A stretch of DNA of 38,013 bases, taken from contig CAMUNT010000006.1 of assembly GCA_947090365.1 (NCBI GenBank), forward strand, positions 1 through 38,013. Direction: 5' to 3'. Shown here in pieces: positions 1 through 7,485 of this stretch. This DNA is from an uncultured Clostridia bacterium. GTDB lineage: Bacteria > Bacillota > Clostridia > Christensenellales > Borkfalkiaceae. The position numbers and the translations under genes are program-made. A model generated the notes under the pieces. It was not told the origin of the DNA. It searched no databases and saw only the letters and a program-made list of their open reading frames with translations. Positions within the stretch are counted from its first letter, which is position 1. Every line of letters begins with the position of its first letter.

Positions 1-513
1 CTTGAACAATGGGTTATGCACGAATACTGCGAATGCTGGCTCTACTATTCCGCTATGCAGGACGAAAGCGACGAATATATCAAAAAAATTTGGACCGAAC
101 ACTTCAAAATGGAAGTTTCACATTTAAAAGTTGCCGCAAAACTTCTCAAAAAGTATGAAAATAAAGCTTTTGAATCGGTATGCGGTGACGGCGAGTTTCC
201 CAAACTTTTAAAACTCGGAGGCAACAAACAATATATCAGAAAAGTTTTAGCCGATACGGTTATGTTTACTTCTGACAACACGAAGATAATTCGCGACTTT
301 AAAGAAATAAAGAAAATTCCCGACGGGCACCGCTTCTTCGATTACCAAAAATATATGTCCGGTAATCCCGAAAAAAACCCCTCACACGTCGTCATACAAA
401 AAGCTATCGAAAGATTAGGCAAAGATTTCCGATATGAGGACAGCGAGCACCCCATAAAAGAGTTGCGCTCACGCAAGGAAGACAACGTAAAAGTTGCAAG
501 AACAAAGAAATAA
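1..513 (+). CDS. Ferritin-like domain protein, 5'-partial
   Basis: The reading frame is open from base 1 (codons for L-E-Q-W-V precede the first internal Met at 16), so this is the 3' part of a longer gene whose start lies outside the window. The visible part is about 170 residues, rich in E, H and aromatic residues. HEYCECW and, about 25 residues on, EVSH in a helix-like stretch resemble ferritin-like diiron helices; the tail is basic and charged. I assign it tentatively to a ferritin-like family and cannot name a substrate. It is one of the few plus-strand genes here, and a strong hairpin terminator follows its stop codon directly. Confidence 0.5.
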   Translation, partial: LEQWVMHEYCECWLYYSAMQDESDEYIKKIWTEHFKMEVSHLKVAAKLLKKYENKAFESVCGDGEFPKLLKLGGNKQYIRKVLADTVMFTSDNTKIIRDFKEIKKIPDGHRFFDYQKYMSGNPEKNPSHVVIQKAIERLGKDFRYEDSEHPIKELRSRKEDNVKVARTKK

Positions 514-547
514 AAAATTACCCCGCATGTATGCGGGGTAATTTTTT
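512..547. terminator. Bidirectional rho-independent terminator
   Basis: ACCCCGCAT and ATGCGGGGT form a GC-rich stem with a tiny loop, flanked by an A-tract on the left and a T-tract on the right. It can therefore end the plus-strand gene stopping at 513 and the minus-strand operon whose last gene stops at 546. The two genes converge on it. Confidence 0.9.
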
Positions 548-1382
548 ATATTTCAAATACGCAACCGTCAAATGCGGAAATTACACCGTACAGCTTTTCT
601 GTTTCTTTAAGCCTTGCAGTCGTAGGACAGGCATTATGCGAAAAATGTGAAATTACTATTTTCGTTTTACAGTCAATAATTCCGCAATCAAAAAGTTTTT
701 GTTTCATAATCATATTGTCTGCAATGCCCATATGCCGAGCCGTTTTACCGCCGCTCCGTTCCAGTAAGGTGCAGTCAAAACATACTAAATCGGCGTGCGC
801 ATTATGATTTTTTAAAAAAGCAAAAACGTCATCGTCGACCTGCGCCGTATCATAGAAATGCAAATAACCTTTACTTTCACTCTCAATGTAATAAAGTAAT
901 GCTTGTTCTAATTTACTGTGATTTGCCGGCAAAGTAATTACTTTGTATTTGCCGACGTTCAGCACCTCGTAAGGATTCAAAACTTCTACTTTGAGGTTTG
1001 GCTTTACGTCTTCCTTTAATTCTCTTGCCGTACACTCGTCAAAAACTTTTTTAACTTCTTCGTTGCCGTAAATTTCAAGACAAGGTCCGGAAAAACAGGC
1101 AAATTTATAACCGCGCAAAATAAAATCGTGTGCATAGAAATGGTCCATATGCGAATGCGTAGCAAGAATATATTTTAGTTTTGAAAAATCAACCCCGAAT
1201 TTCAGCGAATGATAATAAGCATCTGGCGGAAAGTCAATTGACAGACAATCGTCAATCATTACTTGTGCGCGCGTGCGAAACTCGCTCTCGCCTAAGCTTC
1301 TTATTAATTTACAGTTGTCACATTCGCAGAAAACAGAAGGCACTCCCTCTGCTGCCGAAGTTCCAAGAAACTGAATTTTCAT
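546..1382 (-). CDS. MBL-fold metallohydrolase, PhnP-like
   Basis: 278 aa. The metallo-beta-lactamase signature THSHMDH (about residues 75-81) is preceded by the N-terminal strand MKIQFLGTSAAEGVP typical of PhnP/RNase Z-like hydrolases. Downstream metal ligands are plausible at ANHS, DTAQ and SHFSHN. A CxCDNC-type segment near residue 20 resembles the zinc knuckle of PhnP proteins. A cyclic-phosphate phosphodiesterase role is a family-level guess; no phn genes are nearby. It is the last gene of the minus-strand run. No Shine-Dalgarno is visible before its ATG, and a hairpin separates it from dtd. Confidence 0.8.
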   Translation of the reverse strand: MKIQFLGTSAAEGVPSVFCECDNCKLIRSLGESEFRTRAQVMIDDCLSIDFPPDAYYHSLKFGVDFSKLKYILATHSHMDHFYAHDFILRGYKFACFSGPCLEIYGNEEVKKVFDECTARELKEDVKPNLKVEVLNPYEVLNVGKYKVITLPANHSKLEQALLYYIESESKGYLHFYDTAQVDDDVFAFLKNHNAHADLVCFDCTLLERSGGKTARHMGIADNMIMKQKLFDCGIIDCKTKIVISHFSHNACPTTARLKETEKLYGVISAFDGCVFEI

Positions 1383-1393
1383 TTTTATAGCCG

Positions 1394-1417
1394 TACAGGG
1401 TGATTTCTCACCCTGTA
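1394..1417. other. Hairpin between dtd and the PhnP-like gene
   Basis: TACAGGGTGA and TCACCCTGTA form a perfect 10-bp stem with a TTTC loop. A T-rich run follows only in the plus direction. In the direction of the flanking minus-strand genes there is no U-tract, so it is not a good terminator for dtd. It may be an mRNA processing or stability element, or a terminator for antisense transcripts. Confidence 0.6.
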
Positions 1418-1421
1418 ATTT

Positions 1422-1859
1422 TTATATTTCATATATTATTGAAACAGGTCCGTCGTTAAGCTGTTCAATCTTCATATCCGCACCGAATACACCTAATTTT
1501 ACGGTCAAATCAAGTTCACGCAATTTCTGTGCCGTAAGCTCGTACAGCTTAACCGCGCGCTCCGGTTTTTCCGCATTGGAAAAGTTGGGTCTGTTTCCGC
1601 GCGAACAGTCTGCACAAAGCGTAAACTGAGAAACAAGTAAGATTTCTCCGCCTACGTCTTTTACGGATAAATTCATTTTTCCGTCTGTATCTTCAAAAAT
1701 ACGAAGCTTTGAAACTTTATTTGCCAATGCTTCGCACTTATCTTCGCTATCGCCAACTTTTACGCCGAGATAGACTACAAGTCCGTACTGTATTTTCGAG
1801 ATTAATTTACCGTCAACTTTAAGAGACGTACGTTTTACACGCTGAATGACGGCATTCAT
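1422..1859 (-). CDS. dtd: D-aminoacyl-tRNA deacylase
   Basis: 145 aa, the usual length of bacterial Dtd, which removes D-amino acids mischarged on tRNA. The N-terminus MNAVIQRV is canonical. SQFTL (residues 77-81) matches the active-site motif, and NDGPVS near residue 135 corresponds to the cross-subunit Gly-Pro motif (usually NDGPVT; Ser here is conservative). It lies 4 nt downstream of efp and is probably cotranscribed. Many Bacillota have dtd next to relA; that is not so here. Confidence 0.95.
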   Translation of the reverse strand: MNAVIQRVKRTSLKVDGKLISKIQYGLVVYLGVKVGDSEDKCEALANKVSKLRIFEDTDGKMNLSVKDVGGEILLVSQFTLCADCSRGNRPNFSNAEKPERAVKLYELTAQKLRELDLTVKLGVFGADMKIEQLNDGPVSIIYEI

Positions 1860-1863
1860 TCAA

Positions 1864-2439
1864 TTATTTGCCTACCCTTGACATATATTCGCCTGTACGT
1901 GTATCTATACGGATAATTTCGCCCTCTTCAACAAACATAGGAACCTGAACCGTAGCACCCGTTTCAACCACTGCGTTTTTCAATGCGTTGGTTGCGGTAT
2001 TACCCTTTACTCCGGGTTCGCATTCTGTAATTTTAAGTTCGACAAAATTCTCGGGTTCAACTGAGAACGCCGTTCCTTTAAGGAACTTAATTGTAACCAT
2101 ATCGTTCTCTTTAATATATTTAAGCGCATCTTCGACCTGATCGAAATTGAGAGTAATCATATCAAACGTATCGGGGTCCATAAAATAATAGAACTCGCCG
2201 TCAGTATATGAATAAGTCATTTTCTTAGTTTCAACCTGAGCTGTTTCAAGCTTAGCCGTAGGGTTGAAGGTAATATCGGAAAGAACCTGTCCCGTAACAA
2301 CGTTTTTAAGTGTCGTTCTTACGAAAGCGGCTCCCTTACCGGGTTTAACGTGCTGAAACTCAGTAACGGTGTAAACCCCCTTGCCGTTATACTCGAAAGT
2401 TGAACCCTTTCTGATGTCGCCTGCCAAAATTGATGCCAT
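1864..2439 (-). CDS. efp: Elongation factor P
   Basis: 191 aa, slightly longer than typical EF-P (about 185). It relieves ribosome stalling at polyproline stretches. The N-terminal KOW-like domain carries the tip loop VKPGKGAAF with Lys35 at the position that is often modified; OB domains II and III follow, ending in RTGEYMSRV. The start is supported by AAGGAGAT at suitable spacing before the ATG. It lies 27 nt downstream of the Xaa-Pro peptidase gene, the common pepQ-efp pairing of Bacillota. Confidence 0.97.
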   Translation of the reverse strand: MASILAGDIRKGSTFEYNGKGVYTVTEFQHVKPGKGAAFVRTTLKNVVTGQVLSDITFNPTAKLETAQVETKKMTYSYTDGEFYYFMDPDTFDMITLNFDQVEDALKYIKENDMVTIKFLKGTAFSVEPENFVELKITECEPGVKGNTATNALKNAVVETGATVQVPMFVEEGEIIRIDTRTGEYMSRVGK

Positions 2440-2466
2440 AATATATATCTCCTTGTTTTATAACAA

Positions 2467-3516
2467 TTATAAAATTATCAGTTTTTTATCCGAATCGGTA
2501 AGACTTACAACGTTGCCGTTGTCCAGCATTATCGTATCTTCTATTCTCACGCCGTATTTTCCGGCAAGATAAACGCCCGGCTCGTCGGAAAATACCATAC
2601 CGTTCACAAGCTTATCGTCGCCTTTCGGTGAAAGCAGAGGAAATTCGTGAATATTTATACCGATTCCATGCCCCAGAGAATGAGTAAATAAAGCGTCAAG
2701 TTCATATTTTTTAAGATGATTTCTTGCAATTGCATCGGCTTCTCTGCCCGTCATACCGCACTTTAACTGCTCTTTTACAGCGTTATGTGCTTCTAAAACG
2801 CAGGAATAAGCTTTTTTGAATTCCGAATGTTTTTTATCGTCACCGAACAACAACGTCCTGGTACAGTCAGAGCAATAGCCGTCCACCTTGCAACCGAAAT
2901 CTATAAGAATAATATCGCCGAAACGCAACTTACGCATACCTGTTTCGTGATGCGGAACGCTTGAATTTTCATTGAAACCGACGATTGTATCAAAGCTTGT
3001 TCCGCTTGCTCCGCCTTTACGCATCAGAAATTCCAAAACAGCCGCAACTTCATTTTCCGTCATCCCCTCTTTAATCTGACCTAACAGATCTGTAAAAGCT
3101 TTATCGGTTATTTCACAGGCTTTCTTTATGTTATCTATTTCGTAATTTTCTTTTACCGACATTGCCTGCTTAAATGCAGGAGAACTGTCAACGATTGAAA
3201 CCCCCGCTTCTTGCAGTTTTTTATATTGAAGATAACCTGTTTTATCAAGCGGTAACGCTACCTGCTTATAACCGGCAAGCAAATTCGTAAGCGGTGAAAC
3301 GTACTCTTTTACCGAAATCTCCGAATTTTTAAGCGACTTTTCCGCAGCTTCGAGATATCTTGAATCAGTATAAAAAGCAGAACCGTTTTTATCTGATAAA
3401 ACGTAACCGAAAGACGACGAAAAGCCTGTAAGATATTTCCGCAAATCCTCAGCTTCGGTTAAAACGGCTTCTGCACCGACAAGATTATAAATTTTTGAAG
3501 CGTTAGTATGAGCCAT
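2467..3516 (-). CDS. M24 family Xaa-Pro peptidase
   Basis: About 349 aa. It is an M24 metallopeptidase that cleaves X-Pro bonds, with an N-terminal creatinase-like domain (1-125) and a C-terminal pita-bread domain. Metal ligands are visible as DFGCKVDGYCSDCTRT (two Asp), HSLGHGIG (His), HEFP (Glu) and a final EDT (Glu). The frame extends to a TTG at 3528, but that TTG lies inside the sequence TTGGAGAAAACG, which is the ribosome binding site for the ATG at 3516, so I take 3516. It is in the efp operon context. Confidence 0.92.
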   Translation of the reverse strand: MAHTNASKIYNLVGAEAVLTEAEDLRKYLTGFSSSFGYVLSDKNGSAFYTDSRYLEAAEKSLKNSEISVKEYVSPLTNLLAGYKQVALPLDKTGYLQYKKLQEAGVSIVDSSPAFKQAMSVKENYEIDNIKKACEITDKAFTDLLGQIKEGMTENEVAAVLEFLMRKGGASGTSFDTIVGFNENSSVPHHETGMRKLRFGDIILIDFGCKVDGYCSDCTRTLLFGDDKKHSEFKKAYSCVLEAHNAVKEQLKCGMTGREADAIARNHLKKYELDALFTHSLGHGIGINIHEFPLLSPKGDDKLVNGMVFSDEPGVYLAGKYGVRIEDTIMLDNGNVVSLTDSDKKLIIL

Positions 3517-3550
3517 CGTTTTCTCCAATACTATTTTATCAAATTAACTT

Positions 3551-4402
3551 TTATATGTCAACGTTTCCGTATATGCGTTTCATTTCAAGCGCATCCTCGG
3601 CCTGCGTTCCGGCCGATTCGCAAATTATATAAGGTTCGAGCTTTAATTTTTTCAAAGCAATCGCAAGCGGTTCGAACTCAGGCCCGTAAACGTTGTCCTC
3701 AAAAGTGAGATGCTTAATTTCACCTTTACCGCCGTACATAATCTTAGAAAAATGAATATGAAAATGCTTTACACGTTCATATCCGAGTTCTGAAATCATA
3801 TAATCAAGACGCTTCAGATAATCGTCAACGGTTTTTAAGCTTCCGCCCTCGCGTGCATTAAGATGCCCGAAATCGATTGCAGGTAAGAAAACTTTATCTA
3901 TTTTACAAAATTCGACTACCTCTTCAAGCGTGCCGATTTGCGCAAGCTTTCCCATAGTTTCAGGACAGAAATATAAATCTTCGAGGTTATTCAGATATAT
4001 ATATTCAGTCAGAATTTTTAGCCTTTCAATTGTTTTTGAAACCGCCTCTGTCCTTTCGGCTTTTCCTTGCGCCGCAGGATGAAAGACAAGCCTTTTACCG
4101 CCGAAAAGCTTTAAAAATTTTGCACTGTTCAATACGTAATTATAAGACTTTTGCGCGGCTTCGTCGTCAGGATTTGCAAAATTAATAAAATACGGTGCGT
4201 GAACACTGAGTTCGATCCCATTGTCGGAAAACTCCTGCCCTATCTCTACGGCTGTATTCTCCGACAAAAGAATACCTCTGCCAAAAGAGTATTCATAACA
4301 ATCAAGCCCCATTTCTTTACAGAATTTAGCTGCCTGTACGGTATGTTTATAACCGGAATAATAAAATAATTGACCGTTACCGCTCGGACCGAATTTTATC
4401 AA
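3551..4402 (-). CDS. Endonuclease IV-like TIM-barrel protein
   Basis: 283 aa with the AP-endonuclease family 2 / endonuclease IV fold. Zinc-ligand-bearing strands are recognisable in order: SVHAPYFIN, VFHPAA, CPETMGK, DFGHLNAR, HFHIHFSK and ICESAG. The likely role is cleavage 5' of abasic sites, but the family also includes sugar isomerase-like TIM barrels, so substrate is inferred only. The start codon is TTG at 4402, supported by GAGGAG about 6 nt upstream. It follows ribF by 19 nt. Confidence 0.82.
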   Translation of the reverse strand: MIKFGPSGNGQLFYYSGYKHTVQAAKFCKEMGLDCYEYSFGRGILLSENTAVEIGQEFSDNGIELSVHAPYFINFANPDDEAAQKSYNYVLNSAKFLKLFGGKRLVFHPAAQGKAERTEAVSKTIERLKILTEYIYLNNLEDLYFCPETMGKLAQIGTLEEVVEFCKIDKVFLPAIDFGHLNAREGGSLKTVDDYLKRLDYMISELGYERVKHFHIHFSKIMYGGKGEIKHLTFEDNVYGPEFEPLAIALKKLKLEPYIICESAGTQAEDALEMKRIYGNVDI

Positions 4403-4421
4403 TTTTTTCTCCTCAAATAAA

Positions 4422-5318
4422 TTAAACTTTTAATTTAGCGCGTTGCAAATCAATTTTCAGTTGACTTTTAAGCTCGTCAACAGAATCGAATTTCTGCGTG
4501 TCTCTCAAAAACTCGATAAATTCAACTGTTACTGCTCTTCCGTAGAGCGTGCCTACGAATCCGTCAAGATAAACTTCGAGTAAAGCGCTCGTTTCATTAA
4601 ATGTAGGACGCGCGCCGTAATTTGCAATACCGATAAACACTTCTTCACCAACATTACACATTACCTTGTAAACGCCTTTTTTAACTTCAACCTTCTCAAC
4701 CGGATATTTCATATTTATCGTGGGGAAGCCCAGGTCTTTTCCGCGGTTGGCGCCTTCGATAACAAATCCGGTAACAGAATAAGGTCTGCCCAAAAGAGCA
4801 CCCGCCTTGACAAGATTACCGCCTTCAATGCAGTTTTTGATTAACGTAGTGCTTACCTTTTCGCCGACGTAAGTTACGTCCTTTACAGGCATATACCATA
4901 TACCGTTTTCCTCATCCTCGGCATAAGCTTTCAGTGTTGACGATTTTGCTTTTGCACCGAAACCGAAACGAAAATCCCTGCCACTCATATAAGCCTTGAC
5001 GTTTATTTTATTTTCAAGATTTTCTAAAAACTTATTGGCAGGAGTTGCCTTAAATTCCTCAGTATAATCAATAGCAAGAATAAACTTGACATTGTACTGT
5101 TCAAGGAATTTTTGTCTTTCTTCGAAATTACAAACCTGTCTGCCGCCTTTACCGCCGACAAACATCATTATGCCCAAATCAAGTCCGTTTATTTTCGCTT
5201 GAAGCTTAGCCTTTTTCAACAATTCGGCATGGCCGATATGTATTGCATCGAAGCACCCAAGCACAAGCAAACTCGGGAATGAGTATTCATCTTCATTATA
5301 CTTGATTATTTCTAACAT
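4422..5318 (-). CDS. ribF: Bifunctional riboflavin kinase / FAD synthetase
   Basis: 298 aa. The N-terminal FAD synthetase half has the nucleotidyltransferase motif GCFDAIHIGH (about 22-31). The C-terminal flavokinase half begins near GRPYSVTGFVIEGANRGK and contains the GFPTINM motif. It makes FMN and FAD from riboflavin. It overlaps the end of truB by 7 nt, which implies translational coupling; truB-ribF is the standard order downstream of infB in Bacillota. Confidence 0.96.
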   Translation of the reverse strand: MLEIIKYNEDEYSFPSLLVLGCFDAIHIGHAELLKKAKLQAKINGLDLGIMMFVGGKGGRQVCNFEERQKFLEQYNVKFILAIDYTEEFKATPANKFLENLENKINVKAYMSGRDFRFGFGAKAKSSTLKAYAEDEENGIWYMPVKDVTYVGEKVSTTLIKNCIEGGNLVKAGALLGRPYSVTGFVIEGANRGKDLGFPTINMKYPVEKVEVKKGVYKVMCNVGEEVFIGIANYGARPTFNETSALLEVYLDGFVGTLYGRAVTVEFIEFLRDTQKFDSVDELKSQLKIDLQRAKLKV

Positions 5319-6160
5319 AGTTTTGTCCTTACCCTTAATATATTATCTTTTGCCTCGGCAAGCCCGTAAAACGAACCGTCCGTACAATAAATTTTATAAG
5401 TTCCGTCTGTTAAACTGCATTTAACAGACAATCCGTTAAATAATTTTTTCGCTTCATCCTCTGTCGGGTGAACGCATTCAAACGGTAAAACACTGTCCGT
5501 TTTTATTATATAATTTCCTATATTTTCTTTTGTAAGATTGTCCGTCAGTACAGACTTGTCTAATTCAAATATTCCGCATTTCGTACGAATCAGCGCGCTC
5601 ATTATTGCGCTTGTTCCCAATTGTTTGCCAATATCTCTGGCAATCGAGCGTATATACGTACCGCCGCCGCACTCTATTTCAAACGAAAACGAGCGTTCGC
5701 CGACTTTATTAATCAAACGGATTGCATAGATACTGACTTTTTTAGGCGGAAGTTCAAATTCTATCCCTGCACGAGCAAGCCGATATCCCCTTTTACCGTC
5801 AATGTTCTTCGCACTGTATTTGGGCGGAATCTGAAATACTTCCCCGACAAGACCGGGAATAACCTCTTCAATCTCGTTCTCCGTTGGAATTTTTCCGCCT
5901 GTCTCAAATACCGCTCCGCTTGTATCAAGCGTATCGCTGTCACATCCGAATACAAACGTTGCAACATAAATTTTTTTCTTCGAAAGAAAATAATCAAACA
6001 ATCTTGCCGCATTGCCGATCGCAACCGGCAATACCCCGCTTGCCATAGGGTCAAGCGTCCCCATATGTCCGCATGGCGTATCCGTTAACTTTTTTATTAT
6101 ATTAACTTCTCTTGCAGAACTTACGCCTTCCGCTTTATTTACAATTATAAAACCGTTCAT
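5312..6160 (-). CDS. truB: tRNA pseudouridine-55 synthase
   Basis: 282 aa. The catalytic motif GHMGTLDPMASGVLPV (about 31-46) contains the nucleophilic Asp of LDP. GTYIRSIARDIG, typical of TruB, follows at about 165, and a PUA-like C-terminal region is present. It modifies U55 in the T-loop of tRNAs. Its ATG overlaps the TGA of nrnA (ATGA), so the two are translationally coupled. Confidence 0.96.
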   Translation of the reverse strand: MNGFIIVNKAEGVSSAREVNIIKKLTDTPCGHMGTLDPMASGVLPVAIGNAARLFDYFLSKKKIYVATFVFGCDSDTLDTSGAVFETGGKIPTENEIEEVIPGLVGEVFQIPPKYSAKNIDGKRGYRLARAGIEFELPPKKVSIYAIRLINKVGERSFSFEIECGGGTYIRSIARDIGKQLGTSAIMSALIRTKCGIFELDKSVLTDNLTKENIGNYIIKTDSVLPFECVHPTEDEAKKLFNGLSVKCSLTDGTYKIYCTDGSFYGLAEAKDNILRVRTKLC

Positions 6161-7119
6161 AAATTCTGATATACGGCGTACGTAATCTTTTCAATAACTT
6201 CTTCATATTCACCAGTCAGCATGCAACCGCTTGCAAGTACGTGCCCTCCGCCGCCAAACATACCGGCAACTGCGTTGACGTTTACCGTTTTACTCCTAAG
6301 TGAAATTCGGTACTGGTGCTTCTTAACTTCCAGCAACGAAACCGAAACTTCGACCCCGTCGATAGTAAGCGGGTAATCGACGAAGCCTTCAGTAATACTT
6401 CTGTCCGCGCCGAATTGTCCCATAAGGTCAAGACCTACTACTATAAACACAAGCTTATCATCAAGCGCGAAACGCATATTGTCAATTACTTTGCCGAAAA
6501 GCAACGCTCTCATTTTAGACTGTCTGGAAAACAACTGATAATTTATCTCGTTTACGTCAGCCCCGCATTTTCTAAGCAGGGCGCCCGTTTCAAACGTCTT
6601 TTCCGTTACGTCTTTATGAGAAAAATTACCGCTGTCCGCAATAAGTCCGAGCATTAAAAGGTCTGCAACTTTTCCGTTGATTTCAAACCCCGCTAACGTA
6701 AGTATTTCTGTCAGAATTTCACACGTTGCGGGACATTCTGCAACATAGTTAAACTCTGCGAACCTTTTATTCGAAATATGGTGATCGATATTTATTTTTC
6801 TGCCTTTAAATTGAGCGAATGCGTTTGCAAACGTTCCCATTCGATTAATGTCCGCACAGTCGACACTTATAAAAGTATCGAACTCAACACCGTCGGGAAG
6901 TTTATCCTTAACTTCCGACATCTCTTTAATAAAACAGTATTTTTCCGGAACCGAACCGTCACAGCACGTTACGGCAAACTTGCCTGCATTGTTCAATGCG
7001 GTAGAAAGCGCCATTCCAGCACCAAGCGCGTCCCCGTCCGGTCTGGCATGACAGAATACTGCTACTTTATCTGCGTTTTTAAGTAATTCGCAGATCTCGG
7101 CGATACTGCTATTCGTCAT
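6157..7119 (-). CDS. nrnA: DHH-family oligoribonuclease / pAp phosphatase
   Basis: 320 aa. DHH motif I ARPDGDALGAG (about 25-35), motif II DCADINRMG, motif III IDHHISN (the DHH), motif IV DSGNFSH and the DHHA1 motif FGGGGHVLASG near the C-terminus are all present. NrnA degrades nanoRNAs and dephosphorylates 3'-phosphoadenosine 5'-phosphate. It overlaps rbfA by 11 nt and truB by 4 nt, the normal nusA-infB operon order in Clostridia. Confidence 0.95.
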   Translation of the reverse strand: MTNSSIAEICELLKNADKVAVFCHARPDGDALGAGMALSTALNNAGKFAVTCCDGSVPEKYCFIKEMSEVKDKLPDGVEFDTFISVDCADINRMGTFANAFAQFKGRKINIDHHISNKRFAEFNYVAECPATCEILTEILTLAGFEINGKVADLLMLGLIADSGNFSHKDVTEKTFETGALLRKCGADVNEINYQLFSRQSKMRALLFGKVIDNMRFALDDKLVFIVVGLDLMGQFGADRSITEGFVDYPLTIDGVEVSVSLLEVKKHQYRISLRSKTVNVNAVAGMFGGGGHVLASGCMLTGEYEEVIEKITYAVYQNL

Positions 7120-7477
7120 CTCTTTTTAATTCTAAATCTTCAAGTATTTTATCTATTCTCGAACCGTGCTCCATACTTTCGTCGAAAATAAACCGCAACT
7201 CGGGAACGGTACGAAGTCGCATAACCAAAGCAAGCTCGTGCCGGATAAACCCCGCACTCTGCTTTATTATTTCGAAGCTGTTTTGTCTTTTTTCTTCGTT
7301 GGGATCAAAAATACTGATATAAATTTTCGCACTCTTTAAATCAGGTGCAATATCGGTACTCGTAACGCTTATTATTGCACTTAATTCGGGATATTTATTT
7401 TTAAGCTTCTGTGAAATTACAGACGAAATTTCCTTTTGAAATTCGCCTGAAAGGCGCTGTCCTCTGTTACCTTTCAT
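7109..7477 (-). CDS. rbfA: Ribosome-binding factor A
   Basis: 122 aa, of usual size. RbfA is a KH-like factor for 30S maturation. Recognisable features are the N-terminal RLSGEFQKEISSVI helix, the TSTDIAPDLKSAKIYISIF strand region and RLRTVPELRFIFDESMEHG, which is highly characteristic. It sits 8 nt downstream of infB. Confidence 0.95.
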   Translation of the reverse strand: MKGNRGQRLSGEFQKEISSVISQKLKNKYPELSAIISVTSTDIAPDLKSAKIYISIFDPNEEKRQNSFEIIKQSAGFIRHELALVMRLRTVPELRFIFDESMEHGSRIDKILEDLELKRDDE

Positions 7478-7485
7478 TTATACTC